Below are positions 9,567-18,273 of a stretch of DNA of 64,000 nt, piece after piece. Numbering within the stretch: the first letter of the stretch is position 1; each line of letters opens with the position of its first letter. The position numbers and the translations under genes were made by a program. Location of the stretch: NCBI RefSeq assembly GCF_026712245.1, contig NZ_JAPPUY010000001.1, positions 1,550,001-1,614,000 of the forward strand, written 5' to 3'. The DNA comes from Roseateles hydrophilus. GTDB lineage: Bacteria > Pseudomonadota > Gammaproteobacteria > Burkholderiales > Burkholderiaceae_C. The notes under the pieces were generated by a model. That model was not told where the DNA came from. It saw only the letters and a list, made by a program, of their open reading frames with translations, and ran no database searches.

Positions 9567-9580
9567 TGATAGCGATATCA
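9567..9580 (+). promoter_or_regulatory. Operator-like site 4 upstream of GH43
   Basis: TGATAGCGATATCA, 13 of 14 identical to the site at 91-104 and closer to a perfect palindrome. It is 34 bases upstream of the start at 9533 on the minus strand. Confidence 0.65.
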
Positions 9581-9632
9581 CCTCTTGGTCATGCGCAGCT
9601 TGCCGTGGCGCACCGCCATTCGTTGCGCGCAT

Positions 9633-9658
9633 AAAAAAGCCCCGGCATCAGCCGGGGC
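9633..9658 (-). terminator. Rho-independent terminator of the second TonB receptor
   Basis: On the minus strand GCCCCGGC, loop TGAT, GCCGGGGC, then six T. It separates the second receptor from the GH43 promoter downstream. Confidence 0.88.
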
Positions 9659-9738
9659 GTGAAGGCCTTCGCCGGCACTGCCGTGGCAGGCCACGACAGG
9701 CTCGAAGACACCAGGGAGAGCAGGCCGGGTGCGGCGCC

Positions 9739-12582
9739 TCAGAAGCGGTAGTCGGCCGTCAACACATAGGCACGGCCCAGCACGTCGGCCACGCTGGTGA
9801 GGTAGCCGCGGTAGGCGGTGTGGTTGGTCAGCGGCGGCGCCTTGTCCAGCAGGTTGCTGACGCCCAGCGACAGCTTGACGTTCTTGATGCCGCTGTACTT
9901 CACCATCAGGTTGTACTGCGAGTAGGCGGCCACGTTGCGTGGCCCGGTGGTGCCGGCGCCGGTGGCGGCTGCGAGGTTCTGGTCCACGATCTTGCTCTGG
10001 TAGCGCTGGGACAGCTGCACCATCCAGTCGGCGCCCTGCCAGGCGACCTGGGCCGTGTGGCGCCAGCGGTTGTTCAGGCCGCGCGTCGCGTTGGACAGGC
10101 CGGCATTCGGGTTCACCGGCACCACGTCGTTGTAGTAGCCCAGGGCCGACACCCAGTTGCCGCCGTTGACGCCTTCGGAGCGCGCATCCCAGCGCGTCAG
10201 GTAGGCGATGTCGATGCCGCCAGACAGCGTGCCCCAGGCCTGCTTGGGCGCCACGTACTTGACGCTCGCGTCCAGTCCCGCGCCTCGCATCGAGCCGACG
10301 TTGGACGGCGTGTTGATGACCGCATCGCGCGAGCCGGTGGCTGACAGCACGCCCAGCGTGCCGTCGGCGTTGCGCAGGTACAGGCCGGGGTAGGTGGCCG
10401 GGTTGGCCAGGATGTAGTCGATGGCGCGGTTGCCGATGACGTCGTCGATCTGCGTGCGCCAGTAGTCCAGCGTCAGCGTCAGGTTCTTCAGCGGCTCGAA
10501 GCCGGCGCCGAAGGTCAGGCTGCGCGAGGTCTCGGGCTGCACGCCCGCGTTGTTGGGCACCTTGGTGATCTGGTTGTAGCCGGTCAGGCCGCAGACCAGT
10601 TCGGGCGCAAAGCCGGCCTTGGCCGTCGGCACGCCGTTGACCGTGGGGCAGTTCAGCGGGTCGTTGAACACCGGGATCAGCGTGCGCTCGGTTTCCTTGG
10701 TGTAGATCTCGGGCAGGCTGGGCGCGCGATAGCCAGTGTTGGCCGAGGCGCGCAACACCAGACTCTTCAGCGGCGTCCAACGTGCGCTGAGCTTGGGGTT
10801 CACGGTGGTCTCGCCCAGGTCGCCGTACTTGTCGCCCCGCACCGACGCGTTCAGCGTCAGGTCGCGGCGGATGGGCGCATCCAGCTCGGCATACAGCGAC
10901 GTGATGGTGCGGCCGATCTGCGTGCTGGTGGCCGAGGTGGCGCCGCTGGCGAGGTTGTCGCCGCCCAGCAGGTCGATCTGGCCGTTCAGCGCGGCGGACA
11001 CGTCGTTGCCGGCCTGGCCGATGGCGCGCCAGGTGTCGCGGCGCAGCTCGCCGCCCAGGGCCAGCATCATGTCGCCGCCGGACAGCTTCATCACGGCGCG
11101 CGAGAAGGTCGCGTCCAGGCTGCTGTTCTCGGCCCGGTGCAGGCGCAGTGTGCGGCCGTCCAGCGACGCTCCGGCCAGCAGCTCCAGCCCGGCCGCGTCC
11201 TGCAGGCCGAAGGGGTTGAGCTTGGGGTCGAGGTACAGCGTGCGCGAGGTCGTGCCCTGCACGCTGGCGATACCGCTCACCTTCAGCCAGCCCGAGCCGG
11301 CCTTGGTGTTGCGCTCCGAACGCCCGTAGTTCAGCCCGGCACGGTAGTCCCAGCCGCCGAGCGCACCCTCGGCGGTCAGCACCAGGCGGTCATTGCTGTG
11401 CACGTCATTGCGGATGCGCGCGCCGGCGTCCGCCACCGACCACAGCACGTCGATGGGCCGGCCAGCCAGGTTCAGCCCGGCCACCGCCGGCACCTTGCCA
11501 TTGCCCGGGTAGTAGGGATGGGTGCTGGTCAGGCGCACCGTGGGCGCGGCGGGGTTGTTGTACTGGTCGACCTCGTACTGGCTGTGGTTGAACTCGGCCG
11601 TCAGCAGGTGGTCGCCCGGCAGCTGCAGCTTGCCCTGCGCGTAGAAGTTCAGGATGCCGTTGCGGTTGCTGAAGGTCGTGTACTGGGTGTTGGCATCCAG
11701 AAAGCAGGTCTGGCGGCCGCCCGAGGTGCTGGGCACCGAGTACGGCGGCAGGCAGCCCGCCGCATACATCGGGTTGTGGCGCACCGTGCGCAGCGACGCG
11801 GTCGGGTTGGTCGGATCGGTGAAGTTGCCCGGCGTTGCGGCCGCACCCAGGCCCGGCGCCGTGCTGATGCCCAGCGCCGTCAGCGCCGAGCCGTCCGTCA
11901 GCTCGGGCCGTGCCGAGCGGGGCAGCTCCTCGCGCTTCTGGATGTCGAACGCGGCATACACGTTCCAGCGGTCCTGCGCCAGGTCCCCCACGCCGGCAAT
12001 CAGGCCCAGCGCCCGCGTGGCGCCACCGCCCGAGCGCTCGGGCTGCATGGCCTCCACCTTGATGCCCACACCGGTGTAGGCCGGCAGCGTGTAGAAGGCC
12101 TGCACGCCGCCCATCGCGTCGGAACCGTAGCTGGACGAGGCGCCGTCGCGCAAGATGTCCACATGGCTCATCGCCATGCGCGGCATCACGTTGACGCTGA
12201 CGTACTGGTTGGTCAGCGGCTCCTTGGCCAGGCGGCGGCCGTTCAGCAGCGTCAGCGTGCGCATGGGGCCGAAGCCGCGCAGGCTGGTCATGGGCCCGGC
12301 TGTGCCGGCATTGGTGCCGAGCGAGTTGGCCTGCGGCAGCTCCAGCATCATGTCCTTGAGCTCGGTGTTGACGCGGGCGCTGAGCTCGGTCGCCTTCATC
12401 GACGTGACCGGCAGCGCCGCCTCGTCATTGATGGAGCGCCGGATGATGGACCCGGTGACCTCCACGCGCTCGATGACGGCGCGCTCCGGCTCCTGCGCCA
12501 GCACGGGCGTGCCGGCCAGGCTCATCAGCGCGAGCGCGATCGCGCTGGGGCGGGCGCCCGAGGGGCGGCGGGGGTGGTGCAT
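9739..12582 (-). CDS. TonB-dependent outer-membrane receptor (second)
   Basis: A 947-residue outer-membrane importer of another branch than the receptor at 4521-7682. A signal peptide of about 30 residues ends PVLAQ. ERVEVTGSIIRR is the TonB-box/plug start. The plug contains SLRGFGPMRTLTLLNGRR and ILRDGASSSYGSDAMGGV. A long barrel ends in ADYRF. The ATG at 12582 has AGGAG seven bases upstream. The FadR-type regulator ends 64 bases upstream on the same strand with no terminator or LacI-type operator between, so the two are probably one transcript. That would place this receptor in the FadR-type regulon with the dehydratase and ABC importer, rather than in the GH43 regulon. Substrate unknown. 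Confidence 0.9.
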   Translation of the reverse strand: MHHPRRPSGARPSAIALALMSLAGTPVLAQEPERAVIERVEVTGSIIRRSINDEAALPVTSMKATELSARVNTELKDMMLELPQANSLGTNAGTAGPMTSLRGFGPMRTLTLLNGRRLAKEPLTNQYVSVNVMPRMAMSHVDILRDGASSSYGSDAMGGVQAFYTLPAYTGVGIKVEAMQPERSGGGATRALGLIAGVGDLAQDRWNVYAAFDIQKREELPRSARPELTDGSALTALGISTAPGLGAAATPGNFTDPTNPTASLRTVRHNPMYAAGCLPPYSVPSTSGGRQTCFLDANTQYTTFSNRNGILNFYAQGKLQLPGDHLLTAEFNHSQYEVDQYNNPAAPTVRLTSTHPYYPGNGKVPAVAGLNLAGRPIDVLWSVADAGARIRNDVHSNDRLVLTAEGALGGWDYRAGLNYGRSERNTKAGSGWLKVSGIASVQGTTSRTLYLDPKLNPFGLQDAAGLELLAGASLDGRTLRLHRAENSSLDATFSRAVMKLSGGDMMLALGGELRRDTWRAIGQAGNDVSAALNGQIDLLGGDNLASGATSATSTQIGRTITSLYAELDAPIRRDLTLNASVRGDKYGDLGETTVNPKLSARWTPLKSLVLRASANTGYRAPSLPEIYTKETERTLIPVFNDPLNCPTVNGVPTAKAGFAPELVCGLTGYNQITKVPNNAGVQPETSRSLTFGAGFEPLKNLTLTLDYWRTQIDDVIGNRAIDYILANPATYPGLYLRNADGTLGVLSATGSRDAVINTPSNVGSMRGAGLDASVKYVAPKQAWGTLSGGIDIAYLTRWDARSEGVNGGNWVSALGYYNDVVPVNPNAGLSNATRGLNNRWRHTAQVAWQGADWMVQLSQRYQSKIVDQNLAAATGAGTTGPRNVAAYSQYNLMVKYSGIKNVKLSLGVSNLLDKAPPLTNHTAYRGYLTSVADVLGRAYVLTADYRF

Positions 12583-12646
12583 GTCTTGTCTCCTGTGATG
12601 GGCTGGGTGGGGCGTGGCCTCTGCGTGCCTGGGCCCCGGGGGCGGG

Positions 12647-13411
12647 TCAGCGGCTCGCGGTCTTCATGCGCTCGCGGCTGTTGTTGAGGTGCATGAACAT
12701 GGCCGCCCGCGCGCCGGCGGCGTCGCCGCGGCGGATGGCCTCCAGCACGGCCCAGTGCTCCTGGGCCGTGATCTCCTTGCCCGGCCGCAGCTCGGGCGAC
12801 GACTCGCCGAAGCGCGCCGCCTTCGAGCTGTTGCCGGCGCTGCTGCGGCGGGCCGCTGCCTGGCGCGGCATGGTGGCGTTGCCCAGCGTGCGCAGCACGT
12901 GCGAGAAATACTCGTTGCCGGTGGCCTGGGCGATCAGCTCGTGGAAGCGGAAGTCCGCCTCGGCCGTGCCCTCGCCCGTCGTGTGCTGGGTGTCGAAGTC
13001 GTCCAGCGCCTGCTCCATCGCGCGCAACTGTTCGGGCGTGCGCCGCTGGGCGGCCAGCGCGGCGGCCTCGGGCTCCAGGCTCAGGCGCAACTCCAGCATG
13101 GCCAACTTCTGCTGCAGCTTCAGCTCCGCGCCCGCCACCTGCTGCAGCGACGGCAGCCGCACCTGCGGCGGCAGCACGAAGCTGCCCACGCCCTGCTGCG
13201 TGCGCAGCAGCCCGCTGGCCTGCAGGCGCGACACGGCCTCGCGCACGACGCTGCGGCTGACGCCGAACTCCTGCATCAGCACCGGCTCGGTGGGCACGCG
13301 GTCACCCGGCTTCAGTGCGCCGCTGGCGATGCGCTCCGACAGGCCGTCGACGACGCGCTGAGACAGGCTGGGCGGGCGGGCACTGGCAGATGAGGTGGTG
13401 GTGTTGGTCAT
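12647..13411 (-). CDS. FadR-type GntR-family transcriptional regulator
   Basis: A metabolite-responsive repressor of 254 residues from the ATG at 13411 (AAGAGA nine bases upstream). The N-terminal winged helix is SQRVVDGLSERIASGALKPG, then PTEPVLMQEFGVSRSVVREAVSRL. The C-terminal all-helical FCD domain contains DFRFHELIAQATGN. FadR-type regulators often respond to sugar acids (UxuR, DgoR), which fits the divergent dehydratase. An ATG at 13441 would add ten residues but lies inside an operator. A TATACT -10 box (13457-13462) is bracketed by palindromes at 13439-13454 and 13466-13479, indicating autoregulation. The TonB receptor downstream is probably co-transcribed. Confidence 0.9.
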   Translation of the reverse strand: MTNTTTSSASARPPSLSQRVVDGLSERIASGALKPGDRVPTEPVLMQEFGVSRSVVREAVSRLQASGLLRTQQGVGSFVLPPQVRLPSLQQVAGAELKLQQKLAMLELRLSLEPEAAALAAQRRTPEQLRAMEQALDDFDTQHTTGEGTAEADFRFHELIAQATGNEYFSHVLRTLGNATMPRQAAARRSSAGNSSKAARFGESSPELRPGKEITAQEHWAVLEAIRRGDAAGARAAMFMHLNNSRERMKTASR

Positions 13412-13438
13412 GACAGGCATCTCTTGCGTCGCCCAACT

Positions 13439-13454
13439 CATCAGACGACTGATG
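13439..13454. promoter_or_regulatory. FadR-type operator A
   Basis: CATCAGACGACTGATG: 6-bp arms CATCAG/CTGATG around ACGA. It lies just downstream of the regulator's TATACT -10 box. Repeated at 13563-13578. Confidence 0.65.
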
Positions 13455-13456
13455 TC

Positions 13457-13462
13457 AGTATA
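13457..13462 (-). promoter_or_regulatory. -10 box of the FadR-type regulator promoter
   Basis: TATACT on the minus strand, five of six to the consensus, about 46 bases upstream of the start at 13411. No convincing -35 is visible. Confidence 0.5.
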
Positions 13463-13465
13463 GGC

Positions 13466-13479
13466 AGGTCGTCCGACCT
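13466..13479. promoter_or_regulatory. FadR-type operator B (palindrome)
   Basis: AGGTCGTCCGACCT: perfect 6-bp arms AGGTCG/CGACCT. It shares the GTCGTC core with sites A and C (CAGTCGTCTG read on the minus strand). It lies upstream of the -10 box. Confidence 0.5.
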
Positions 13480-13562
13480 TGTTTCACGCACACATTCTCG
13501 ATTTCATCGTGGTTTTCCCTTGAAACACTGGCACAGACCTCAACGCTGGATACACTGCATGT

Positions 13563-13578
13563 CATCAGACGACTGACG
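13563..13578. promoter_or_regulatory. FadR-type operator C, upstream of the dehydratase
   Basis: CATCAGACGACTGACG, 15 of 16 identical to operator A. It ends 12 bases before the ATG at 13591, where a bound repressor would block the dehydratase-ABC operon. Confidence 0.65.
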
Positions 13579-13590
13579 AGATTGCAGACC

Positions 13591-14748
13591 ATGATCAAGA
13601 TTGAAAGCGTGAGCGCCGTCGAATTCACGCACCCCACGCGGCGCTCGGTCGACGCCGCCGGCCACTCCCACCCCGGCCCGCTGGGCACGGGCCACCTGGC
13701 GCTGCTGAGCATCCGCAGCACCGACGGCGTGGAAGGCCACTGCTTCGCGCCGCCGCAGGTGGTGCGCCCGCATGTGCTGAACCAATTCGTGCGCCGCGTG
13801 CTGGTGGGCGGCGATGCGCTGCAACGCGAAACGCTCTGGTGCGAGCTGGAGCACTGGCAGCGCGGCAGCGCCGGCCAGCTGACCGACCGGGCGCTGGGCG
13901 CCGTCGACAGCGCACTGCACGACCTCATCGGCCGCACGCTGGGCGTGCCGGTCTACCAGCTGCTGGGCGGCTACCGCGACAAGGTGCCCGCCTACGGCAG
14001 CACCATGTGCGGGGACGAACTCCAAGGCGGCCTGTCCACCCCCGAGGAATACGCCGACTTCGCGCGTCAGCTCGTGGCACGCGGCTACAAGGCCATCAAG
14101 CTGCACACCTGGATGCCGCCGGTCTCGTTCGCGCCCAGCGTCGCGATGGACATCAAGGCCTGCACCGCCGTGCGCGAGGCGGTGGGGCCGGACATCGAGC
14201 TCATGCTGGACGGCTACCACGAGTACAGCCGCACCGACGCGCTGCGCATCGGCCGCGCGCTGGAGGAGCTGAACTTCGCGTGGTTCGAGGAAATGATGAA
14301 CGAACAGAGCACGGCCTCCTACACCTGGCTGGCTGGCCAGCTCGACGTGCCGCTGCTGGGCCCCGAGAGCCTGTCGGGCAAGCACTACGCGCGGGCCGAC
14401 TGGGTCAAGGCCGGCGCCAGCGACATCCTGCGCGCCGGCGTCACCGGCTGCGGCGGCATCGCGCCGACGATGAAGGTGGCCCACCTGGCCGAGTCCTTCG
14501 GCATGAACTGCGAGGTGCACGGCAACGGCGCCCCCAACCTGGCCGTCGTGGGCGCCATCCGCAACTGCCGCTGGTACGAGCGCGGCCTGCTGCACCCCTT
14601 CCTGGACTACGACGAGGTGCCCGCGTATCTGAACGCCCTCGTCGACCCCATGGACACGGACGGCTTCGTGCACCTGCCGCAGCAGCCGGGCCTGGGCGAA
14701 GACATCAACTTCGACTACATCCAGCGCCACACGGTCGCCACCTACTGA
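13591..14748 (+). CDS. Enolase-superfamily (mandelate racemase/MLE) sugar-acid dehydratase-like protein
   Basis: A cytoplasmic Mg-dependent enzyme of 385 residues. It probably abstracts an alpha proton from a sugar acid and eliminates water to give a 2-keto-3-deoxy acid. The N-terminal capping domain is residues 1-130. In the barrel the metal ligands are Asp207 (LDGY), Glu233 or Glu234 (WFEE) and Glu259 (GPES). His310 (CEVHGNG) is the probable acid/base. Where many members have KxK, this one reads Lys170-Leu-His172. The ATG at 13591 is preferred, although a TTG at 13582 is possible; the Shine-Dalgarno is weak for either. It is first gene of an operon with the ABC importer (8-base gap). The exact substrate cannot be assigned. 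Confidence 0.82.
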   Translation: MIKIESVSAVEFTHPTRRSVDAAGHSHPGPLGTGHLALLSIRSTDGVEGHCFAPPQVVRPHVLNQFVRRVLVGGDALQRETLWCELEHWQRGSAGQLTDRALGAVDSALHDLIGRTLGVPVYQLLGGYRDKVPAYGSTMCGDELQGGLSTPEEYADFARQLVARGYKAIKLHTWMPPVSFAPSVAMDIKACTAVREAVGPDIELMLDGYHEYSRTDALRIGRALEELNFAWFEEMMNEQSTASYTWLAGQLDVPLLGPESLSGKHYARADWVKAGASDILRAGVTGCGGIAPTMKVAHLAESFGMNCEVHGNGAPNLAVVGAIRNCRWYERGLLHPFLDYDEVPAYLNALVDPMDTDGFVHLPQQPGLGEDINFDYIQRHTVATY

Positions 14749-14756
14749 GCCGCGCC

Positions 14757-16382
14757 ATGTTCCCGGCATCCTCGTGGCCGCTGCGCCGCCGCCGCCTGCT
14801 CGCGTTGCCCGCGCTGCTCGCCGGCGGCGCGGCCAGCGCCAACTCGCCCGACGACCAGCTGCTGATCGGCGTGAGCATGAACAACCTGCTCTCGCTGGAC
14901 CCGGCCGCCGCCACCGGCCTGGACGCGGCCACCGTGGCCTGCAACCTCTACGACAGCCTGCTCGAAGTCGACGCGGCGGACCCGACGCGGCTGCGCCCCA
15001 GCCTCGCGCAGTCCTGGGCCGTGAGCGACGCCGGCCGGCGCCTCACGCTGACGCTGCGCGGCGACGTGCGATTCGCCAGCGGCCGGCCGCTGACGGCCGT
15101 GCACGCGGCCTGGTCGCTGCAGCGGGTGCTGAAGCTCAACCTCGCGCTGGCGTCGGTGTGGAAGAGCTACGGCTTCACGGCCGCCAACGCGACGACGAAC
15201 ATCCGCGCCGAGGACGCGCAGACGCTGGTCATCGACCTGCCCCTGCCCACCGACCCGGCGCTGGTGCTGATGACGCTGGCCACCTCCATGAGCGGCTACG
15301 TGCTGGACCGCGACACCGTGCTCGCCCACGAACAACGCGGCGACCTCGGCAACGCCTGGCTCACCACGCATGCCGCCGGCTCTGGCGCCTTCGAGCTGGA
15401 GGAATGGCGGCCCAAGGAGCTGCTGACCATGCGCCGCGTGGCCACCTACTGGCAGCCTGCGGCCAAGCTGCGCCGCGTGGTCTTCCGCCATATGACCGAG
15501 TCGCAGACGCTGCGGCTGATGCTGATGCGTGGCGACCTGGACATCGCCGGCGGCCTGTCCGCGCCCGACGTGCGCGCGCTGGCCCAGCGCCCCGAGCTCG
15601 TCGTCGAGGAAGTGCGCCGCGCCACGATGTACTACGTGGCCGTCAATGCCCGCCACCCGCGCTTTGCGGACGAACGCGTGCGCCGCGCCGTGCTGCGCCA
15701 CCTGATTGACTTCCACGGCGTCGCCACAGGCGTGCTGCCCTTCTACGGCGCGCTGCAGATGCGCCCCGTGCCACCGGGGCTTCCGGCCTCGCTGCCGCAG
15801 CCCGGCTACCGCTTCGACCCCGCCGCCGCACGCCGGCTGCTGGCCGAGGCCGGCCTGCCCGACGGCTTCGACACCACCATCCGCGTCATCGCCGAGGCGC
15901 CCTTCACCGGCATCGCCACCAGCCTGCAGGCCACGCTGGCAGCAGGCGGCATCCGCGCCAGCATCCTGCCGGGCACCGGCAACCAGGTCTACGGCGCCAT
16001 GCGCGAGCGCAGCTTCGAGATCGTTGTCGGCCGCGGCGGCGGGGGCGGCGAGGCGCACCCGCACTCCAGCCTGCGTGCGCTCGTCTACAACCCCGACAAC
16101 CGCGACAGCGCGCGCCTGAGCAACTTTCAGGGCTGGCGCACCGGCCACGCGGACGCAGACCTGAACCGCCTCATCGAGCAGGCCCTGCTGGCGCCCGACG
16201 CGGCCACGCAGACCGCGCTCTACCACCAGGCACAGCAGCGCTTTGACAGCCACATCGGCGCCATCCAGCCCATTGCGCAGATGCTGGACACGCAGGTGCT
16301 GCGCCGCGCCGTGCAGGGCTACCACGGCCACCCCAGCGGCGCGACGCGGCTGCGCGAGGTTCACAAGGAGAGTCGCGCATGA
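14757..16382 (+). CDS. Opp/Dpp-type ABC transporter substrate-binding protein
   Basis: A 541-residue periplasmic solute-binding protein of family 5 (SBP_bac_5), whose members bind peptides, nickel or oligosaccharides. The N-terminus has a run of arginines (PLRRRRLLALPALLAGGAAS), a Sec- or Tat-like signal without a lipobox, so it is probably soluble. The middle contains family features such as VRRAVLRHLIDF. A glycine-rich run near residues 428-432 is unusual. The start codon lies 8 bases after the dehydratase stop, and the stop overlaps the permease start (ATGA). The ligand is unknown; the dehydratase context favours an acidic saccharide over peptides (inference). Confidence 0.88.
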   Translation: MFPASSWPLRRRRLLALPALLAGGAASANSPDDQLLIGVSMNNLLSLDPAAATGLDAATVACNLYDSLLEVDAADPTRLRPSLAQSWAVSDAGRRLTLTLRGDVRFASGRPLTAVHAAWSLQRVLKLNLALASVWKSYGFTAANATTNIRAEDAQTLVIDLPLPTDPALVLMTLATSMSGYVLDRDTVLAHEQRGDLGNAWLTTHAAGSGAFELEEWRPKELLTMRRVATYWQPAAKLRRVVFRHMTESQTLRLMLMRGDLDIAGGLSAPDVRALAQRPELVVEEVRRATMYYVAVNARHPRFADERVRRAVLRHLIDFHGVATGVLPFYGALQMRPVPPGLPASLPQPGYRFDPAAARRLLAEAGLPDGFDTTIRVIAEAPFTGIATSLQATLAAGGIRASILPGTGNQVYGAMRERSFEIVVGRGGGGGEAHPHSSLRALVYNPDNRDSARLSNFQGWRTGHADADLNRLIEQALLAPDAATQTALYHQAQQRFDSHIGAIQPIAQMLDTQVLRRAVQGYHGHPSGATRLREVHKESRA

Positions 16383-17386
16383 CGAGTCGCTGGATGCGCC
16401 ATGGCGGCAGCGCCGGGCTGGCCCTGCTGGGCCTGCTGCTGCTGACCTTCATGATCGGCCGCGTGATGCCGCTGGACCCGGTGCTGGCCATCGTCGGCCC
16501 CGACGCCGACCGCGCCACCTACGAGCAGGTCCACCAGCAGCTCGGCCTGGACCGGCCGCTGTGGGTGCAGTTCGGCCGCTACCTGGGCGACCTCGCGCAG
16601 GGCGAGCTCGGCCGCTCGCTGCTCACCGGCCTGCCCGTCACGCAAGACCTGGCCCGCGTGCTGCCCGCCACGCTGGAGCTGGCCACGCTGGCCATCGTGC
16701 TCGGCGCGCTGCTGGGCGTGCCGCTGGGCGTGTGGGCGGCCAGTCATCACAAGCGCTGGCCCGATCACGTCGCCCGTGTCGTCGGCCTGCTCGGCCACTC
16801 CACGCCGATCTTCTGGTTCGGCATGATGGGCCTGCTGGTGTTCTACGCGTGGCTGGGCTGGGCCGGCGGCATCGGCCGCATCGGCCTGGGCTTCGAGGGC
16901 GCCATCCCGCGCGTGACCGGCCTGATGCTCGTCGACACGCTGCTGGCCGGCGACATGGCGGCCTTTCGCAGCGCGCTGCGCCACCTGCTGCTGCCGGCCT
17001 GCGTACTGGGCCTGCACTCCATGGCGTATCTCAGCCGCATGACGCGCAGCTTCATGCTCGCGCAGCTGAGCCAGGAATACATCACCACCGCGCGCGTCAA
17101 GGGCCTCACGCGGCGCCAGGTGGTGTGGGGCCACGCCTTCCTGAACATCCGCGTGCAGCTGCTCACCATCCTGGCGCTGGCCTACGGCGGCCTGCTGGAA
17201 GGCGCCGTCCTCGTGGAAACCGTGTTCGGCTGGCCCGGCTTCGGCAGCTACCTGACCGGCAGCCTGCTGCTGGGCGACATGAACGCGGTGATGGGGTCCG
17301 TGCTGGTCATCGGCCTGCTGTTCGTCACCCTCAACCTGACCGCCGACGCGCTGTACCGCGTGTTCGACCCGCGAGCCCGCACATGA
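16379..17386 (+). CDS. ABC transporter permease, DppB/OppB type
   Basis: An inner-membrane subunit of 335 residues. The first membrane helix (LALLGLLLLTFMIGRVMPLD) is followed by a periplasmic loop with the family pattern LGLDRPLWVQFGRYLGDL. About five further helices follow, with the EAA-type coupling region near TTARVKGLTRRQVVWGHAF. It pairs with the DppC-type permease overlapping its stop by four bases. Confidence 0.93.
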   Translation: MTSRWMRHGGSAGLALLGLLLLTFMIGRVMPLDPVLAIVGPDADRATYEQVHQQLGLDRPLWVQFGRYLGDLAQGELGRSLLTGLPVTQDLARVLPATLELATLAIVLGALLGVPLGVWAASHHKRWPDHVARVVGLLGHSTPIFWFGMMGLLVFYAWLGWAGGIGRIGLGFEGAIPRVTGLMLVDTLLAGDMAAFRSALRHLLLPACVLGLHSMAYLSRMTRSFMLAQLSQEYITTARVKGLTRRQVVWGHAFLNIRVQLLTILALAYGGLLEGAVLVETVFGWPGFGSYLTGSLLLGDMNAVMGSVLVIGLLFVTLNLTADALYRVFDPRART

Positions 17387-18273
17387 CCACCTCCACCCTC
17401 CCCGCGCCCGGCGGCGCCTGGCAAGCCTGGTGGGCCGATGCCAGCGCCACTGCGCGCAAGCTGCTCGCCAACCCGCTGACGGCCATCGGCATGGCCGTCA
17501 TCGCCTTGCTGGTGCTGGTGGCGCTGTTCGCACCGTGGATCGCCACCCACGACCCGCTGCGCCAGGACCTCGCCGCCGCATTGCAGCCGCCAAGCAGCGC
17601 GCACTGGTTCGGCACCGACGAGTTCGGCCGCGACGTCTTCAGCCGCCTCGTGCACGGCACACGCATCACGCTGTTCATCGTCGTGCTGGTGACGGTCGTG
17701 GTGGGTCCGCTGGGCATGGGCATCGGCGTGGTGTCGGGCTACTTCGGCGGCCGTGTCGACCTGCTGTGCATGCGCGTGGCGGACGTCTTCCTGTCCTTCC
17801 CCAGCCTGGTGCTGGCGCTGGCCTTCGTCGCCGCCTTGGGCCCGGGGCTGGACCACGCCGTGCTCGCCATCGCACTGACCGCCTGGCCGGCGATCGCCCG
17901 CCTGGCCCGCGCCGAGGCCATGACGCTGCGAAACGCCGACTACATCGTCGCGGCCCAGCTGCAGGGCGCCTCGCACCTGCGCGTGCTGTGCCGGCACCTG
18001 GCGCCGCTGTGCCTGCCATCGGTGCTGGTGCGGCTGACGATGAACATGGCCTCCGTCGTGCTGACGGCCGCGGGCCTGGGCTTCCTGGGCCTGGGCGCCC
18101 AGCCGCCGCTGCCCGAGTGGGGCGCCATGATCTCCGAGGGCCGCCGCTACATGCTGGACAGCTGGTGGACCGTGGCCGCGCCGGGTGCGGCCATCCTGGC
18201 CGTCAGCATGGCCTTCAACCTGCTGGGCGACGGCCTCAACGACGCGCTCGACCCGCGCCAATCCTCCTCATGA
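17383..18273 (+). CDS. ABC transporter permease, DppC/OppC type
   Basis: A 296-residue inner-membrane permease. It has an N-terminal helix near residues 35-55, the family motif HWFGTDEFGRDVFSRLVHGT, then five helices with the coupling segment around DYIVAAQLQGAS. It overlaps both neighbours by ATGA, indicating translational coupling and a heterodimeric channel with the upstream permease. Confidence 0.93.
   Translation: MTTSTLPAPGGAWQAWWADASATARKLLANPLTAIGMAVIALLVLVALFAPWIATHDPLRQDLAAALQPPSSAHWFGTDEFGRDVFSRLVHGTRITLFIVVLVTVVVGPLGMGIGVVSGYFGGRVDLLCMRVADVFLSFPSLVLALAFVAALGPGLDHAVLAIALTAWPAIARLARAEAMTLRNADYIVAAQLQGASHLRVLCRHLAPLCLPSVLVRLTMNMASVVLTAAGLGFLGLGAQPPLPEWGAMISEGRRYMLDSWWTVAAPGAAILAVSMAFNLLGDGLNDALDPRQSSS

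Noticed and set aside
13529-13544. TGGCAC resembling a sigma-54 -24 element upstream of the dehydratase
   Set aside because: The matching -12 element (TTGC after five bases) is absent; the sequence there is TCAAC.
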